DNA of 64,000 nucleotides, from contig JBALWH010000004.1 of assembly GCA_036960175.1 (NCBI GenBank), positions 149,865 through 213,864 on the forward strand, in the 5' to 3' direction. Each line of letters begins with the position of its first letter. Position 1 is the first letter of the stretch. Both the position numbers and the translations under genes were made by a program. Shown in pieces: positions 51,366-61,010 of the stretch. The notes under the pieces are model-generated. The model had not been told where the DNA came from. It worked only from the letters and a program-made list of their open reading frames with translations, and searched no databases. The DNA comes from Motiliproteus sp036960175 (GTDB taxonomy: Bacteria; Pseudomonadota; Gammaproteobacteria; Pseudomonadales; Balneatricaceae).

Positions 51366-52799
51366 ATGTCTAATCGCCTAAATAATGATTTTCAGTTTTT
51401 GGATGTACCCCGTCAGGATCCTAGCAAGGTTTCTGCGGCCATCCGTAAGAAAGAATTTGCAGAAATTTACGGTCCATTTAAACCGGAAAGTGCTGCCAGT
51501 CAGGCCCACCGCTGTCTTGAGTGCGGTAACCCGTACTGTGAATGGAAGTGCCCGGTTCACAATTACATTCCTAACTGGCTGAAGCTGGTTTCGGAAGGCA
51601 ATGTGATCGAGGCGGCAGAGTTGTGTCATCAAACCAATTCGTTACCCGAGGTTTGCGGCCGAGTTTGTCCACAGGACCGACTCTGTGAAGGGGCTTGTAC
51701 CCTGAACACGGGAGATTTCGGAGCCGTGACTATTGGCTCTGTTGAGAAGTATATTACTGATACCGCGTTTGCCATGGGCTGGAAGCCTGACATGTCTAAC
51801 GTTGTGCCCACAGGTAAGCGTGTTGCTGTTATTGGTGCGGGACCTGCTGGTATAGGCTGTGCTGATATCCTAGCTCGCAACGGTGTACAGGCGGTGGTTT
51901 ATGACCGTCACCCGGAGATCGGTGGTCTGCTGACCTTCGGTATTCCTGAATTTAAACTGGAAAAAAGCGTTATTGTTCGGCGACGGGGAATTCTGGAAGG
52001 CATGGGTATTGAGTTTAGACTCAATATCGAAGTCGGTAAGGATGTTGATTTTCAGGCCCTCGTTGATGAATACGATGCCGTATTCTTGGGCATGGGTACC
52101 TACACTTCCATGAAAGGTGGTTTCCCCGGTGAAGATCTCGACGGTGTCTATGATGCGCTGCCGTACCTGATTTCCAACGTCAATCATTGCCTCGGTTATG
52201 AGAAAGACGCCGCTGACTTTGTTGATATGAAAGGCAAGCAGGTGGTCGTTCTTGGTGGTGGTGATACCGCTATGGACTGTAACCGTACCTCCATTCGTCA
52301 AGGCGCCAAGTCTGTGCACTGTGCTTATCGTCGTGATGAAGCCAATATGCCGGGCTCCAAGAAGGAAGTCGTCAACTCCAAGGAAGAAGGCGTACAGTTC
52401 CTGTTCAATCGCCAGCCGGTAGAAGTGGTCGGTGAAAACGGCAAGGTAAGCGGCATCAAGCTGGTTACTACGGCGATGGGTGAGCCTGATGCTAATGGCC
52501 GTCGTCGTCCGGAGGTGGTCGAAGGTAGTGAAGAAGTCGTTCCTGCTGATGCTGTTCTGGTCGCCTTTGGTTTTCGTCCGAGCCCTGCTCCCTGGTTTGA
52601 GCAGTTTGGTATCGGGCTGGATCAGTGGGATCGCGTGATCGCGCCGGAAAATCCTGAAGAAGGAAAGTTCAGCTTCCAGACCAGTAATGTCAAAGTATTT
52701 GCCGGTGGTGATATGGTGCGAGGTTCTGACCTGGTGGTCACGGCTATCGCCGAAGGTCGCCAAGCTGCCGAAGGTATCCTGGACTATCTCGAAGTCTGA
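51366..52799 (+). CDS. gltD: Glutamate synthase small subunit
   Basis: 477 residues. N-terminal 4Fe-4S ligands CLECGNPYCEWKCPVHNYIP and CGRVCPQDRLCEGAC; FAD site VAVIGAGPAGIGCADIL; NADPH site VVVLGGGDTAMDCNRT; closing FAGGDMVRGSDLVVTAIAEG. Electron-supply subunit for GltB, 81 bp downstream of it. Confidence 0.97.
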   Translation: MSNRLNNDFQFLDVPRQDPSKVSAAIRKKEFAEIYGPFKPESAASQAHRCLECGNPYCEWKCPVHNYIPNWLKLVSEGNVIEAAELCHQTNSLPEVCGRVCPQDRLCEGACTLNTGDFGAVTIGSVEKYITDTAFAMGWKPDMSNVVPTGKRVAVIGAGPAGIGCADILARNGVQAVVYDRHPEIGGLLTFGIPEFKLEKSVIVRRRGILEGMGIEFRLNIEVGKDVDFQALVDEYDAVFLGMGTYTSMKGGFPGEDLDGVYDALPYLISNVNHCLGYEKDAADFVDMKGKQVVVLGGGDTAMDCNRTSIRQGAKSVHCAYRRDEANMPGSKKEVVNSKEEGVQFLFNRQPVEVVGENGKVSGIKLVTTAMGEPDANGRRRPEVVEGSEEVVPADAVLVAFGFRPSPAPWFEQFGIGLDQWDRVIAPENPEEGKFSFQTSNVKVFAGGDMVRGSDLVVTAIAEGRQAAEGILDYLEV

Positions 52800-53001
52800 A
52801 TCCTGGTTAGGGCTGCTGACTTAGGCGGGTGTTTGTGACAGCGCCGCTTGAGTTATATCATGCTAAGGCTGGCTATAATGGGCCTTTTTTTGATAGAGGC
52901 CCTATACTAAGACCGGTTTTAACAGCGGTACCTAGTTAGTAAGAAACAGATGGTTTCCCTCGAGGGAATTAGTCGTTAATCGTTTAAAGAGCACTGGTTT
53001 C

Positions 53002-54066
53002 ATGTCTGAATTGAAGAATGATCGGTTTTTACGTGCACTGCTGAAGCAGCCTGTCGACGTTACCCCAGTATGGATGATGCGCCAGGCTGGCCGTTATCTA
53101 CCTGAATACCGCGCCTTGCGCAGTCAGGCTGGAGATTTCATGAGTCTGTGCCGCAATGCTGATTTCGCTTGCGAAGTGACTATCCAACCGCTAGAGCGGT
53201 TCGAGCTGGATGCTGCCATCCTATTTTCCGATATTCTTACCGTTCCTGATGCCATGGGATTGGGTCTGTACTTTGAAACGGGTGAAGGCCCACGGTTCAA
53301 GAAGATTGTCCGTACAGAGAAGGACGTTGCCGACCTGCCTATTCCTGACGTCACCACCGATCTAGGTTATGTGATGAACGCAGTCAGCACCATTCGTGCT
53401 GAACTCAATGGTCGCGTGCCGCTAATTGGTTTCTCTGGCAGTCCTTGGACCCTGGCCACCTATATGGTGGAAGGTGGTTCTAGTAAAGATTTCCGTCATA
53501 TCAAGAATATGATGTATAGCACCCCTGAGGTGATGCATGAGCTGTTGAGCAAGCTGGCTCAGACAGTTACCGCTTACCTCAACGAACAGATTCGTTCAGG
53601 CGCCCAAGCGGTACAAATTTTTGATACCTGGGGTGGTGTGCTGAGCGGTCCTTGCTACCAAGAATTCTCCCTCAAGTATATGAAGCAGATCGTTGACGGT
53701 CTGATCAGAGAGCATGACGGTCGTCAGGTTCCTGTCATCTTGTTCACCAAAAACGGTGGCCAATGGCTTGAATCTATCGCGGCCACTGGCGCTGATGCTT
53801 TGGGCCTGGATTGGACTACTGACATATCTGATGCGCGCCAGCGTGTGGGTGACAAGGTGGCGATTCAGGGCAATATGGATCCGAGTGTACTTTATGCACC
53901 TGCTGCGCGTATTCGTGAGGAAGTGGAAACGATTCTGTCCGGCTTTGGCAGCAATAATGGCCATGTATTCAATCTTGGTCATGGTATCCACCAGTATGCC
54001 GATCCTGACCATGCCAAGATATTTGTTGATGCCGTGCATGAACTGAGTGCCAAATACCACCAGTAG
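53002..54066 (+). CDS. hemE: Uroporphyrinogen decarboxylase
   Basis: 354 residues. Signature PVWMMRQAGRYLPEYR (about 22-37), catalytic Asp in ILFSDILTVP, GFSGSPWTLATYMVEG and the His near NLGHGIHQYADP. Heme pathway. An isolated -10 (TATAAT at 52874) upstream suggests its own promoter. Confidence 0.97.
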   Translation: MSELKNDRFLRALLKQPVDVTPVWMMRQAGRYLPEYRALRSQAGDFMSLCRNADFACEVTIQPLERFELDAAILFSDILTVPDAMGLGLYFETGEGPRFKKIVRTEKDVADLPIPDVTTDLGYVMNAVSTIRAELNGRVPLIGFSGSPWTLATYMVEGGSSKDFRHIKNMMYSTPEVMHELLSKLAQTVTAYLNEQIRSGAQAVQIFDTWGGVLSGPCYQEFSLKYMKQIVDGLIREHDGRQVPVILFTKNGGQWLESIAATGADALGLDWTTDISDARQRVGDKVAIQGNMDPSVLYAPAARIREEVETILSGFGSNNGHVFNLGHGIHQYADPDHAKIFVDAVHELSAKYHQ

Positions 54067-54102
54067 TCTGCGTTACTATTGGTCTGATGAAATATCAGTG
54101 AT

Positions 54103-54131
54103 AAACCCGTAGCTCAAGTTACGGGTTTTTT
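54103..54131 (+). terminator. hemE terminator
   Basis: AACCCGTA / TACGGGTT arms, loop GCTCAAGT, then six T. Confidence 0.85.
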
Positions 54132-54264
54132 ATTTATATCGAACTCACGTTTCGATCAAGTTTGGCAGCTAGCGGTCGTAAGCACGGTTGACCGACTAGC
54201 ATTCATGCTCAGATCTAACATTCATATCTAAATAAAGTGTCGAATCCATACAGGGGTGATCATC

Positions 54265-54864
54265 GTGGTATCAGCAGACCAGAGAGAACAACTGAAGCAA
54301 ATGGAGTCCTGGCAGTTAGTGGCATTTACTGCGGCGCTGGCGGAGCGGATGTTTCCAAACTATCAACTGTTTGCGCGGGTGGTAGACGGTGGTGGCAATG
54401 CTGAGGTCGTGCGTATGGCGCTGGACAAAGTCTGGGACAGCCTATGCCAGCGTGGCAAAGTTAATTTCGAAACCCAGATGGAGCGCGTTGAAGCGCAGGT
54501 TCCGGATGTCGAAAGCTACGATATGTATGGAGTCTATCCGGCACTAGACGCTGCTGTGGCGGTTTGTGCTGCTATTAATCAGGCTGAGAACGCAAGCGTT
54601 GAAGAAGCGCTGAATATAAGCCAACTGTCGGAAGAGTGTGTGGCCACTTATCTGGAAGTTATCGCCGAAACAGACCTGTCTGATGAGGAATTGGTGCGCT
54701 TTATTAATTCTCATCAATTGATGGAACAAGAGCTGACTTTCCAAAGCGAGCTGTTGCAGCGCTTAACTTCAGCCTCCACGCAACAGGCTGGTTTGCTGGA
54801 GAAATTAAGGGTGTTGGCGGCTAATCAGGGTGTCAGTAATATTGGCATCAGCAATGACGAATAA
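54265..54864 (+). CDS. yjaG: YjaG family protein (DUF416)
   Basis: About 199 residues from GTG 54265 (AGGGG upstream; GTG 54256 lies too near that box). LKQMESWQLVAFTAALAERMFPNY, in parts, and DMYGVYPALDAAVAVCAAI are typical of YjaG. Function unknown. In Escherichia coli yjaG lies between hemE and hupA; here the same hemE-yjaG order is kept and a HU gene lies 6 kb on. Confidence 0.88.
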   Translation: MVSADQREQLKQMESWQLVAFTAALAERMFPNYQLFARVVDGGGNAEVVRMALDKVWDSLCQRGKVNFETQMERVEAQVPDVESYDMYGVYPALDAAVAVCAAINQAENASVEEALNISQLSEECVATYLEVIAETDLSDEELVRFINSHQLMEQELTFQSELLQRLTSASTQQAGLLEKLRVLAANQGVSNIGISNDE

Positions 54865-54876
54865 GGTGCCAATTAG

Positions 54877-55140
54877 ATGATCCTGCGTATAGGGCTGATT
54901 TTTTTGATTTTCCCGATAGCGATTCTATTGGGTTTCTTTTTTTCTGAACTGTCGGTGGTTAATGATTGCATTCGCGGCCAAGGTTCATTCGACTATGTTC
55001 GAGTGATGTGCGATTTTCAACACAAACACTCTTTCGTCCCCTATTTTGAGCGTCATCAGTTGTGGGTCAATGGCGCGATGGGGCTTTCCTCTATAGGCTT
55101 GGTTTTGTGTGTGATTGGTCTGTACAAGGGAAGACGGTAG
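54877..55140 (+). CDS. Small membrane protein, unknown
   Basis: 87 residues with two membrane segments (about 2-24 and 62-83) and a polar loop holding two Cys (CIRG; VMCDF). 12 bp after yjaG and probably cotranscribed. No family recognised. Confidence 0.65.
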   Translation: MILRIGLIFLIFPIAILLGFFFSELSVVNDCIRGQGSFDYVRVMCDFQHKHSFVPYFERHQLWVNGAMGLSSIGLVLCVIGLYKGRR

Positions 55141-55175
55141 CCCCTCTCCCCCTATTCACACTGCCAGCCCTACTC

Positions 55176-56114
55176 TTAAAATGTAAGAACAATCTTGCCT
55201 CGGGCCCTGCCGCTCTGGCTGTGTTGGTGCGCCTGTGCTACCTGTTGCAGAGGGAAGCTGCGATCTAGATGTAGTTTAAGCCTTCCCTTATCCATCAGCT
55301 GAACCAGTTCACTGAGCTGGCTGGCATCACTGCGCACGCGAATCCCTTGCGCCTTTACTCCCCGTTGTTCTGCCGCAGCAATCACGGCGGCGGCGGTATT
55401 CGAGGGTAGGGTGATGACGGTACCGGTTTTGTTTAGGCAAGCTAGCGCTTCAATAGCGGTCTCCCCTCCCACGGCATCAATAATGACATCGATATCAGAG
55501 ACGGTGCGGCCAGCCGCTTCCTGGTGGTAATCGATAACCTGATCGCAGCCGAGTTCGAGCAAGTAGTCGCGATTAGAAGCGGATGCGGTTCCAGCCACCC
55601 AGGCGCCCTTCCACTTTGCCAGCTGCACCGCCAGATGGCCAACACCACCGCTTGCAGCCAAGATCAGCACGCGTTGCCCGGGTTGTAAATTAGCGCCTTC
55701 AAACAGAGCCTGCCAAGCAGTTAGGCCGGTCAAGGGCAACCCCCCAGCGGCAACCGGATCAAGACACTCTGGGCAAATGGCTAGTTGCTTGGCAGGAGCG
55801 ACAATTTGCTCGGCATAGCAGTTACCGGCTGCGGGAAAGTTAAGCAGGCCAGCAACCTTATCACCCACCTTCAGGGTTGCTTCATCGCCATAGACTTCAA
55901 TCACTTCCCCCGCGCACTCCCAGCCCAGAGTCACGGGAAGTTCACCTATAAAGCCCGCAGCTCCACCCCCTTCTCTGGTTTTCCAATCGATGGGGTTAAC
56001 GCCAGCGGCGCTGGTTTTAATTCTTACTTGGCCAGGTTGCAGGGTGACGTTGGAGGTCTCTTCTATTTGCAGGACCTCGGGTCCCCCGAATTCGTGAAGA
56101 CGTACGGCTTTCAT
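55176..56114 (-). CDS. Zinc-independent MDR family NADP-dependent oxidoreductase
   Basis: 312 residues, quinone reductase type. GroES-like fold (MKAVRLHEFGGPEVLQIEE; GWECAGEVIEV), Rossmann motif LILAASGGVGHLAVQLAKWKG and a C-terminal GRARGKIVLTF. No structural zinc Cys set. Reduces quinones or activated alkenes; substrate unknown. Convergent with the yjaG pair. Confidence 0.88.
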   Translation of the reverse strand: MKAVRLHEFGGPEVLQIEETSNVTLQPGQVRIKTSAAGVNPIDWKTREGGGAAGFIGELPVTLGWECAGEVIEVYGDEATLKVGDKVAGLLNFPAAGNCYAEQIVAPAKQLAICPECLDPVAAGGLPLTGLTAWQALFEGANLQPGQRVLILAASGGVGHLAVQLAKWKGAWVAGTASASNRDYLLELGCDQVIDYHQEAAGRTVSDIDVIIDAVGGETAIEALACLNKTGTVITLPSNTAAAVIAAAEQRGVKAQGIRVRSDASQLSELVQLMDKGRLKLHLDRSFPLQQVAQAHQHSQSGRARGKIVLTF

Positions 56115-56190
56115 ATCAGTATCCTGTGCTATTGTCGCTGCAATACAGCATAGCTGCGGATTGCTCTTAGTAGAAGGAATGTATCAAGGG

Positions 56191-57159
56191 ATGTCGCTAT
56201 TTTCGCTTTCAGGCAGGCTGCTGTTCTGCTGCTTGCTGCTACTCAGTAGCAACATCTGCTGTGCTGAAACGACGGCTGACTCCGTGGCTAAATTACAGCT
56301 AATTCGTGCTCTTGAACTCGAATCTGATGCCTCTATTAGCGGCCTTCAGCCTTCTGGGTTAGCGTTTTGCGATGGCCAGCTGTTGATGGTATCGGATCGA
56401 CACAATCAGCAGATTTTTTCTTTGCAGTTGACGGCAGAATCGGCACAGGTTGTCCCTTTTCTGACATTAACGGCCATTCCTGATCCTGATTTAGAGGGTT
56501 ACGATTTAGATACCCGCTGGTGGAATCAGCTCAGTCGTCGCTATGACTGGGAGGGGGTCAGTTGTGATAAGCAGGGTAATATTTATCTGCTTAGTGAGAC
56601 GTTGGCGCAGGTGTTGGTGCGTGACAAGGATGGGGCATTAGCGTGGCTGGGAACTGAGGCCTATCAGCGAGGTCAGGAAAAGGGCCTGTTTCAGCAAATC
56701 AATGCCTATGCTGAAGGGCTGGCGGTGGTGGGAGAGCAAATGGTTATTGCCGCAGAACGCCACCCGCGCGGCATACTGTTATTGAATGTCAGTGAAGACA
56801 AACGCTGGCGCGTCTCTAGGGTGAAGTATTTGGAAGGCTTTCCATCGCTATTTCGACCCGTGGATTTTTCCGGGTTATGGCTAGAAAGCGACTGGCTCTA
56901 TACTCTGGAGCGTAATTATTTTCAAATTTGCAAACGCCAATTAGCCACGTTGGATTCACAGCGTTGCTGGCAATATCGCCATGTAGAAGAAGATCAGCGG
57001 TGGATTTATCAGGATCGACGTTTTGGTAAAGCAGAAGGGCTTGCCCGCAACGGTAACCAGATATATCTTGTGCTGGATAATAATGATGGCAGCCGTTTGA
57101 GCGATCCGGACAACAGCAAGCCGCTACTCTTTATATTTCAGCGCCCGGACGACTGGTGA
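56191..57159 (+). CDS. Exported phytase-like / SdiA-regulated beta-propeller protein
   Basis: About 322 residues. Signal peptide with Cys-rich h-region ends near CCAET. The body is propeller-like: SGLAFCDGQLLMVSDRHNQQ, DWEGVSCDKQGNIYLLSE, YAEGLAVVGEQMVIAAE and KAEGLARNGNQIYLVLDNND. These match the esterase-like phytase family, which is often of unknown substrate. ATG 56179 is an alternative start; no good ribosome site separates the two. Confidence 0.65.
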   Translation: MSLFSLSGRLLFCCLLLLSSNICCAETTADSVAKLQLIRALELESDASISGLQPSGLAFCDGQLLMVSDRHNQQIFSLQLTAESAQVVPFLTLTAIPDPDLEGYDLDTRWWNQLSRRYDWEGVSCDKQGNIYLLSETLAQVLVRDKDGALAWLGTEAYQRGQEKGLFQQINAYAEGLAVVGEQMVIAAERHPRGILLLNVSEDKRWRVSRVKYLEGFPSLFRPVDFSGLWLESDWLYTLERNYFQICKRQLATLDSQRCWQYRHVEEDQRWIYQDRRFGKAEGLARNGNQIYLVLDNNDGSRLSDPDNSKPLLFIFQRPDDW

Positions 57160-57249
57160 TCAGTAGTTGGTCTAGTGGCCCCTTGTCCCTGTGGCAGCTA
57201 CTATGGCGAGTCCAGCTAATCATTCAAATTAAGTAGTAGGAACAATAAT

Positions 57250-57468
57250 ATGTACTTGGATATCCTGGAACCAGTATTGCTAATAGTGGGCTTTCTGGTT
57301 TTTGCTTTTTCTATCGTTCTGTATCTTAAGCGTACGGGAAATGTTAAATCAGTAATGATGTTCTGGCAGGCAGGAATGTCGCTGAGTCACCGTGAGTTTA
57401 CGATAAACCGTATTGGTATCATTATTATGTTTATGGGCGTTGTGCTACGCCTTTTTAATAATTTATAG
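57250..57468 (+). CDS. Small membrane protein, unknown
   Basis: 72 residues with membrane segments at about 7-27 and 52-70; polar middle with GMSLSHREFTINRIG. AGTAGGAACAAT precedes ATG. No family recognised. Confidence 0.65.
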   Translation: MYLDILEPVLLIVGFLVFAFSIVLYLKRTGNVKSVMMFWQAGMSLSHREFTINRIGIIIMFMGVVLRLFNNL

Positions 57469-57520
57469 ACTTTAATCACTGGTATCTTGGTGCAAGCGAC
57501 AACAGTCAACGAAGTAAGAG

Positions 57521-58285
57521 ATGTTTTTCATGGGTGGTAATCCTTTTCGCGGCAGCAATTATTTGATTCGTGGATTCAAGCAGCTAACGGAACCCGGTTT
57601 GCGGAGTTTCGTCTTGGTGCCTTTGATCATTAATGTGCTGCTATTTACCCTGGCCATTTATGTACTGACCCAACAGTTTTCTGTGTGGGTGGATTATGGT
57701 CTGTCTTATATGCCGTCCTGGTTATCCTTTCTGGATTGGCTGTTTTGGTTGGTCTTTGCCTTTTTGGTGCTAGTCACGGTGTATTTTGGTTTTAGTATCG
57801 TCGCCAATTTCATCGCGGCGCCCTTTAACGGCTTGTTAGCTGAGCGAGTGGAGCAGCGGCTGCGGGGTGCGATTATTACGGATGAAGGCTGGAAAGCGCT
57901 GATGGCGACAGTGCCCAGAGCGCTGTTGAGAGAGCTTTCAAAGCTGCTCTATGTGCTTCCGCGCTTTGTGTTCTTATTGATCCTGACGTTCATACCCGTG
58001 ATTGGTTTTGCCTCACCGTTACTTTGGTTTCTGTTCGGGGCCTGGATGATGGCGATTCAATATTGCGACTATCCGATGGATAACAACAAAGTCAGCTTCA
58101 AAGAATTGCACGCTTATCTGAAAGGCCGGCGACTAAGTTCATTAGGGTTCGGTGGGCTGGTTTCCTTAGGTATGATGGTGCCGCTACTCAATTTGCTGAT
58201 TATGCCTGCAGCTGTTGTGGGAGCTACTATTTTCTGGGTTGAAGAGTTCGCCCCCGGAGCGACTAACCCTAGCATCGAGCATTAG
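57521..58285 (+). CDS. cysZ: CysZ sulfate transporter
   Basis: 254 residues, EI24/CysZ family. Opens GGNPFRGSNYLIRGFKQLTEPGLRSF; membrane segments at about 28-50, 65-92, 150-180 and 205-232; YCDYPMDNNKVSF is the conserved cytosolic loop. Sulfate uptake for cysteine synthesis. Its 3' end overlaps the phoR remnant by 4 bp. Confidence 0.92.
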   Translation: MFFMGGNPFRGSNYLIRGFKQLTEPGLRSFVLVPLIINVLLFTLAIYVLTQQFSVWVDYGLSYMPSWLSFLDWLFWLVFAFLVLVTVYFGFSIVANFIAAPFNGLLAERVEQRLRGAIITDEGWKALMATVPRALLRELSKLLYVLPRFVFLLILTFIPVIGFASPLLWFLFGAWMMAIQYCDYPMDNNKVSFKELHAYLKGRRLSSLGFGGLVSLGMMVPLLNLLIMPAAVVGATIFWVEEFAPGATNPSIEH

Positions 58286-58626
58286 TCCCTCAAATGCTTT
58301 CTTCGTCTGCTGTTGTTGCTTTTATCATGGTCGATGGGGAAATGGCAGATAAAAGCGCTGCTCTCTCCCGGACGGCTATCGATTTCAAGCTGGGCGTTGT
58401 GGCGTAATAGTACGTGCTTTACGACAGCTAGCCCCAGTCCTGGGTGCTGATCAGGGAATTGCTCCTGAAGGGTTTCCAGGCAGTCCTGAATCGCCGTTAG
58501 CGGTGTTCTTAGTATCATGGGCGCATTGCCCATAAAGTCTCTTCTCATGCGATCTAAGCGATGCATGCGGGTAACATCACGGATAAGGTTGGTAATGGGT
58601 TGTCCGACACCCTCCGGTCTCTTCAG
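58282..58626 (-). pseudogene. phoR: phoR remnant
   Basis: In-frame collage of PhoR parts. RPEGVGQPITNLIRD (PAS region) is joined to VTRMHRLDRMRRDF, then to the DHp start, which reads APMILRTPLTAIQDCLETL where SHELRTPLT is expected, so the phospho-His is gone. It then jumps to HPGLGLAVVKHVLLRH (G2 box) and ends normally. At least two internal deletions, and the ATP-binding core and membrane segments are missing. Not a working kinase. Confidence 0.8.
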
Positions 58627-58628
58627 TC

Positions 58629-59011
58629 CTAGCAGCCGCCATGGGCGCTAATGCGGTGGGATGCGGGGTCTAGCTTGAGGCCGTTGATCTCAATCTGAGT
58701 GGCTTCCCTTTTGGGGAGGCTCGACGCAGAACGGCTTTCAGTCGTGCTACCAGTTCCCGCGGGGAAAAGGGTTTAGTGATGTAGTCGCCGGCACCCGCTT
58801 CCAGTCCTTGGGCTTTATTATCCTCGTCTCCCTTGGCGGTAAGCAGGATGATGGGTATATCTGCCGTGAGTTCGTCTTTTTTAAGACTCCGGGCGAGTTC
58901 GATACCGCTGGTGCCTCGCATCATCCAGTCCAGAATGACGAGATCTGGGCGGGAATCTATAATGATGCCGTGGGCGCGTACTGTCGTGGGCCAGAATCAA
59001 GATTTTGCCTG
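58629..59011 (-). pseudogene. phoB: phoB remnant
   Basis: The beginning (GKILILAHD) is separated by a frame change and deletion from DSRPDLVILDWMMRGTSGIELARSL, with the phospho-Asp kept, and DYITKPFSPRELVARLKAVLRRASPKG. A second frameshift follows, after which EATQIEINGLKLDPASHRI can be read to a stop at 58629. The DNA-binding domain is missing. An 84-residue receiver piece (58670-58924) remains open. Sits between ubiA and phoR remnants, the Pseudomonas order ubiA-phoB-phoR. Confidence 0.8.
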
Positions 59012-59012
59012 A

Positions 59013-59891
59013 TCAGGCTAATAGGTAGTCTAAGAACAGGCCCGCAAACACCAAGCTGCCAACCCAGTGATTGTTGAGAAAGGCCTTAAAGCAGAGCTCA
59101 GGTTTGCGCTCCCGGATCAGCAGCTGTTGATAGACGAAGAGCCCGGCCGCCGCCGCCAATCCCAGATAATAGCTAACACCAAAATGCAGTTGCTGACCCA
59201 GCATCAGCAAGCTTAGCAGTGTTAATGCCTGCAATACTCCGACAATCAATTTATCCGCTTCTCCGAACAGAATCGCGGTTGATTTGACGCCTATCTCTAT
59301 GTCATCTTCGCGATCAACCATCGCGTAGAGAGTGTCATAGGCCACTGTCCATAACAGCGTGGCAGCGTATATCAACCAGGCTTGTTGGGTAATGGTCCCT
59401 GCCTGGGCGCTGAAGGCCATCGGCACTGCCCAGGCGAATGCGGCCCCTAACACCACCTGTGGCAGATAGGTGTAACGTTTCATAAAGGGATAGCAAGCGG
59501 CTAGCAATACGCCGCCGATTGACAGCATTATGGTCTGTTTGTCGGTAAACAGTACCAGCACAAATGCGCAAAGAATCAAAATCAGAAAGAGTATCAGGGC
59601 TTCTTTGGCAGTGGCCCTGCCGGTGGGGATGGGGCGATTTTTAGTGCGGCGGACATGGCCATCGATTTCACGATCAGCGTAATCGTTGATGACACAGCCG
59701 GCCGATCGCATCAGGATCACTCCCAGAATGAAGATAATCAGAATATCGGTTCGCGGCATTCCTTCCGCAGCAACCCACAGCGCCCAAAGTGTGGGCCAGA
59801 GTACCAGGTAGATACCGATGGGTTTATCCAGGCGCATTAGCTGGACAAAAGCTAGCAGCTTTTCATGATTGAGTTTACGGATTATCTCCAT
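59013..59891 (-). CDS. ubiA: 4-hydroxybenzoate octaprenyltransferase
   Basis: 292 residues, about nine membrane segments. Mg-prenyl-PP motifs NDYADREIDGHVRRTKNRP and YDTLYAMVDREDDIEIGVKS. Attaches the polyprenyl tail to 4-hydroxybenzoate in ubiquinone synthesis. 54 bp downstream of ubiC. Confidence 0.97.
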   Translation of the reverse strand: MEIIRKLNHEKLLAFVQLMRLDKPIGIYLVLWPTLWALWVAAEGMPRTDILIIFILGVILMRSAGCVINDYADREIDGHVRRTKNRPIPTGRATAKEALILFLILILCAFVLVLFTDKQTIMLSIGGVLLAACYPFMKRYTYLPQVVLGAAFAWAVPMAFSAQAGTITQQAWLIYAATLLWTVAYDTLYAMVDREDDIEIGVKSTAILFGEADKLIVGVLQALTLLSLLMLGQQLHFGVSYYLGLAAAAGLFVYQQLLIRERKPELCFKAFLNNHWVGSLVFAGLFLDYLLA

Positions 59892-59945
59892 GGCTTCTGT
59901 CGTGGTCCTAGCGCTGTGATTGCGGCTTAAATAATTGATTTGGGG

Positions 59946-60491
59946 CTATTGTACTCGTTGCAGCGGCTGCAGAAAAATCTCGGTGACCAGCAGGGGTTTA
60001 GCGCGCATAAAGAATACCGAGCGACGCGCCCAGGTCTGCTGTTTTTCCGCCCCAATAGGAATCAGGGCCGTTTCAATAGGGCCTCGACGCATGGTTGGCT
60101 CTTTGAACAACAGCGCTCCCAGAGGACGAGAGCCAAGGGATTTGAGCATTCTCAGGGGGCCGTTTAGAGTTGGTGCGGGGATCACGCTACGAGCATAGAC
60201 CCAGGGCACTCCATGGCCGAAAAGGCGCACTTCGCGGATCAATACTTGCTGGCGTGGATGTATATTCAGTGCCCGGGCTTCAGATAACGTAGGCTTTCCC
60301 CAGCCCTGAAAGGCCACTTCCACATGGAAATTATTGTTGCTGAGTTTTATCAGCCGCGCAGTTAGTGATCCCTGATCCAAAAGCCAGTGACGCCACTGCC
60401 TGGACAGCTGAATGCTGGGCACGCGACGATAGCTGCGCCAGCGGGTGCGATTCGATGACGATGATAGCGATTGTTGAGTGGGCAACTGCAA
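59946..60491 (-). CDS. ubiC: Chorismate lyase
   Basis: 181 residues. Releases pyruvate from chorismate to give 4-hydroxybenzoate for UbiA. GSLTARLIKLS, REVRLFGHGVPWVYARSVIP and RPLGALLFKEPTMRRGPIE are family landmarks. First gene of ubiC-ubiA. Confidence 0.93.
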   Translation of the reverse strand: MQLPTQQSLSSSSNRTRWRSYRRVPSIQLSRQWRHWLLDQGSLTARLIKLSNNNFHVEVAFQGWGKPTLSEARALNIHPRQQVLIREVRLFGHGVPWVYARSVIPAPTLNGPLRMLKSLGSRPLGALLFKEPTMRRGPIETALIPIGAEKQQTWARRSVFFMRAKPLLVTEIFLQPLQRVQ

Positions 60492-60638
60492 GTACCTGGA
60501 TCTTCACGGAAGCCGCAGAGAATGCGTTATATGCCTATGTTATGCAAGCGTGAAAAAGCTGCAAAATGGCTTTGCCTTTCATCTGTCGGATTGCTTTAAT
60601 ATGGCCTCAATCATAGAGATACTCAACAAGGAGTGAAT

Positions 60639-60914
60639 ATGCGTAAAGCAGAGTTGGTTGCCATTATTGCGAAACAGGCTGGCATTAGTAAAACCCAGGC
60701 TCAGGAGTCTCTAAACGCTGTCACTGACAAAATTACAGATGTACTGGCGGATGGCGATTCTGTTTCATTGATTGGCTTTGGAACCTTCAGCCAGCGTCCG
60801 AGGGCTGCTCGCCAGGGTAAGAATCCGCAGACCGGGGCGGTTATTGACATTGCGGCCTGCAATACCGTTGCCTTTAAGCCAGGCAAAGGATTGAAAGATG
60901 CTTGCAATAGCTGA
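60639..60914 (+). CDS. HU family DNA-binding protein
   Basis: 91 residues from ATG 60639 (AAGGAGTGAAT). RKAELVAIIAKQAGISKTQAQ, SLIGFGTFSQRPRAARQGKNPQTG with the Pro-tipped beta arm, and VAFKPGKGLKD. Close to HU-beta/alpha; which paralogue is not clear. Ends with a perfect bidirectional terminator. Confidence 0.93.
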   Translation: MRKAELVAIIAKQAGISKTQAQESLNAVTDKITDVLADGDSVSLIGFGTFSQRPRAARQGKNPQTGAVIDIAACNTVAFKPGKGLKDACNS

Positions 60915-60934
60915 TCTTGGAAGCCGGTATTAAT

Positions 60935-60966
60935 GAAATAAAAGAGCCCTTGGGCTCTTTTATTTC
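60935..60966. terminator. Bidirectional terminator
   Basis: Perfect palindrome with 15-nt arms (GAAATAAAAGAGCCC and its complement) and a TT loop, between the convergent HU gene and the small exported protein gene. Confidence 0.9.
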
Positions 60967-61010
60967 ATGCATCACTAAGTAATGGTTTGGGGGTTTTTGC
61001 TCGCGAGAAC

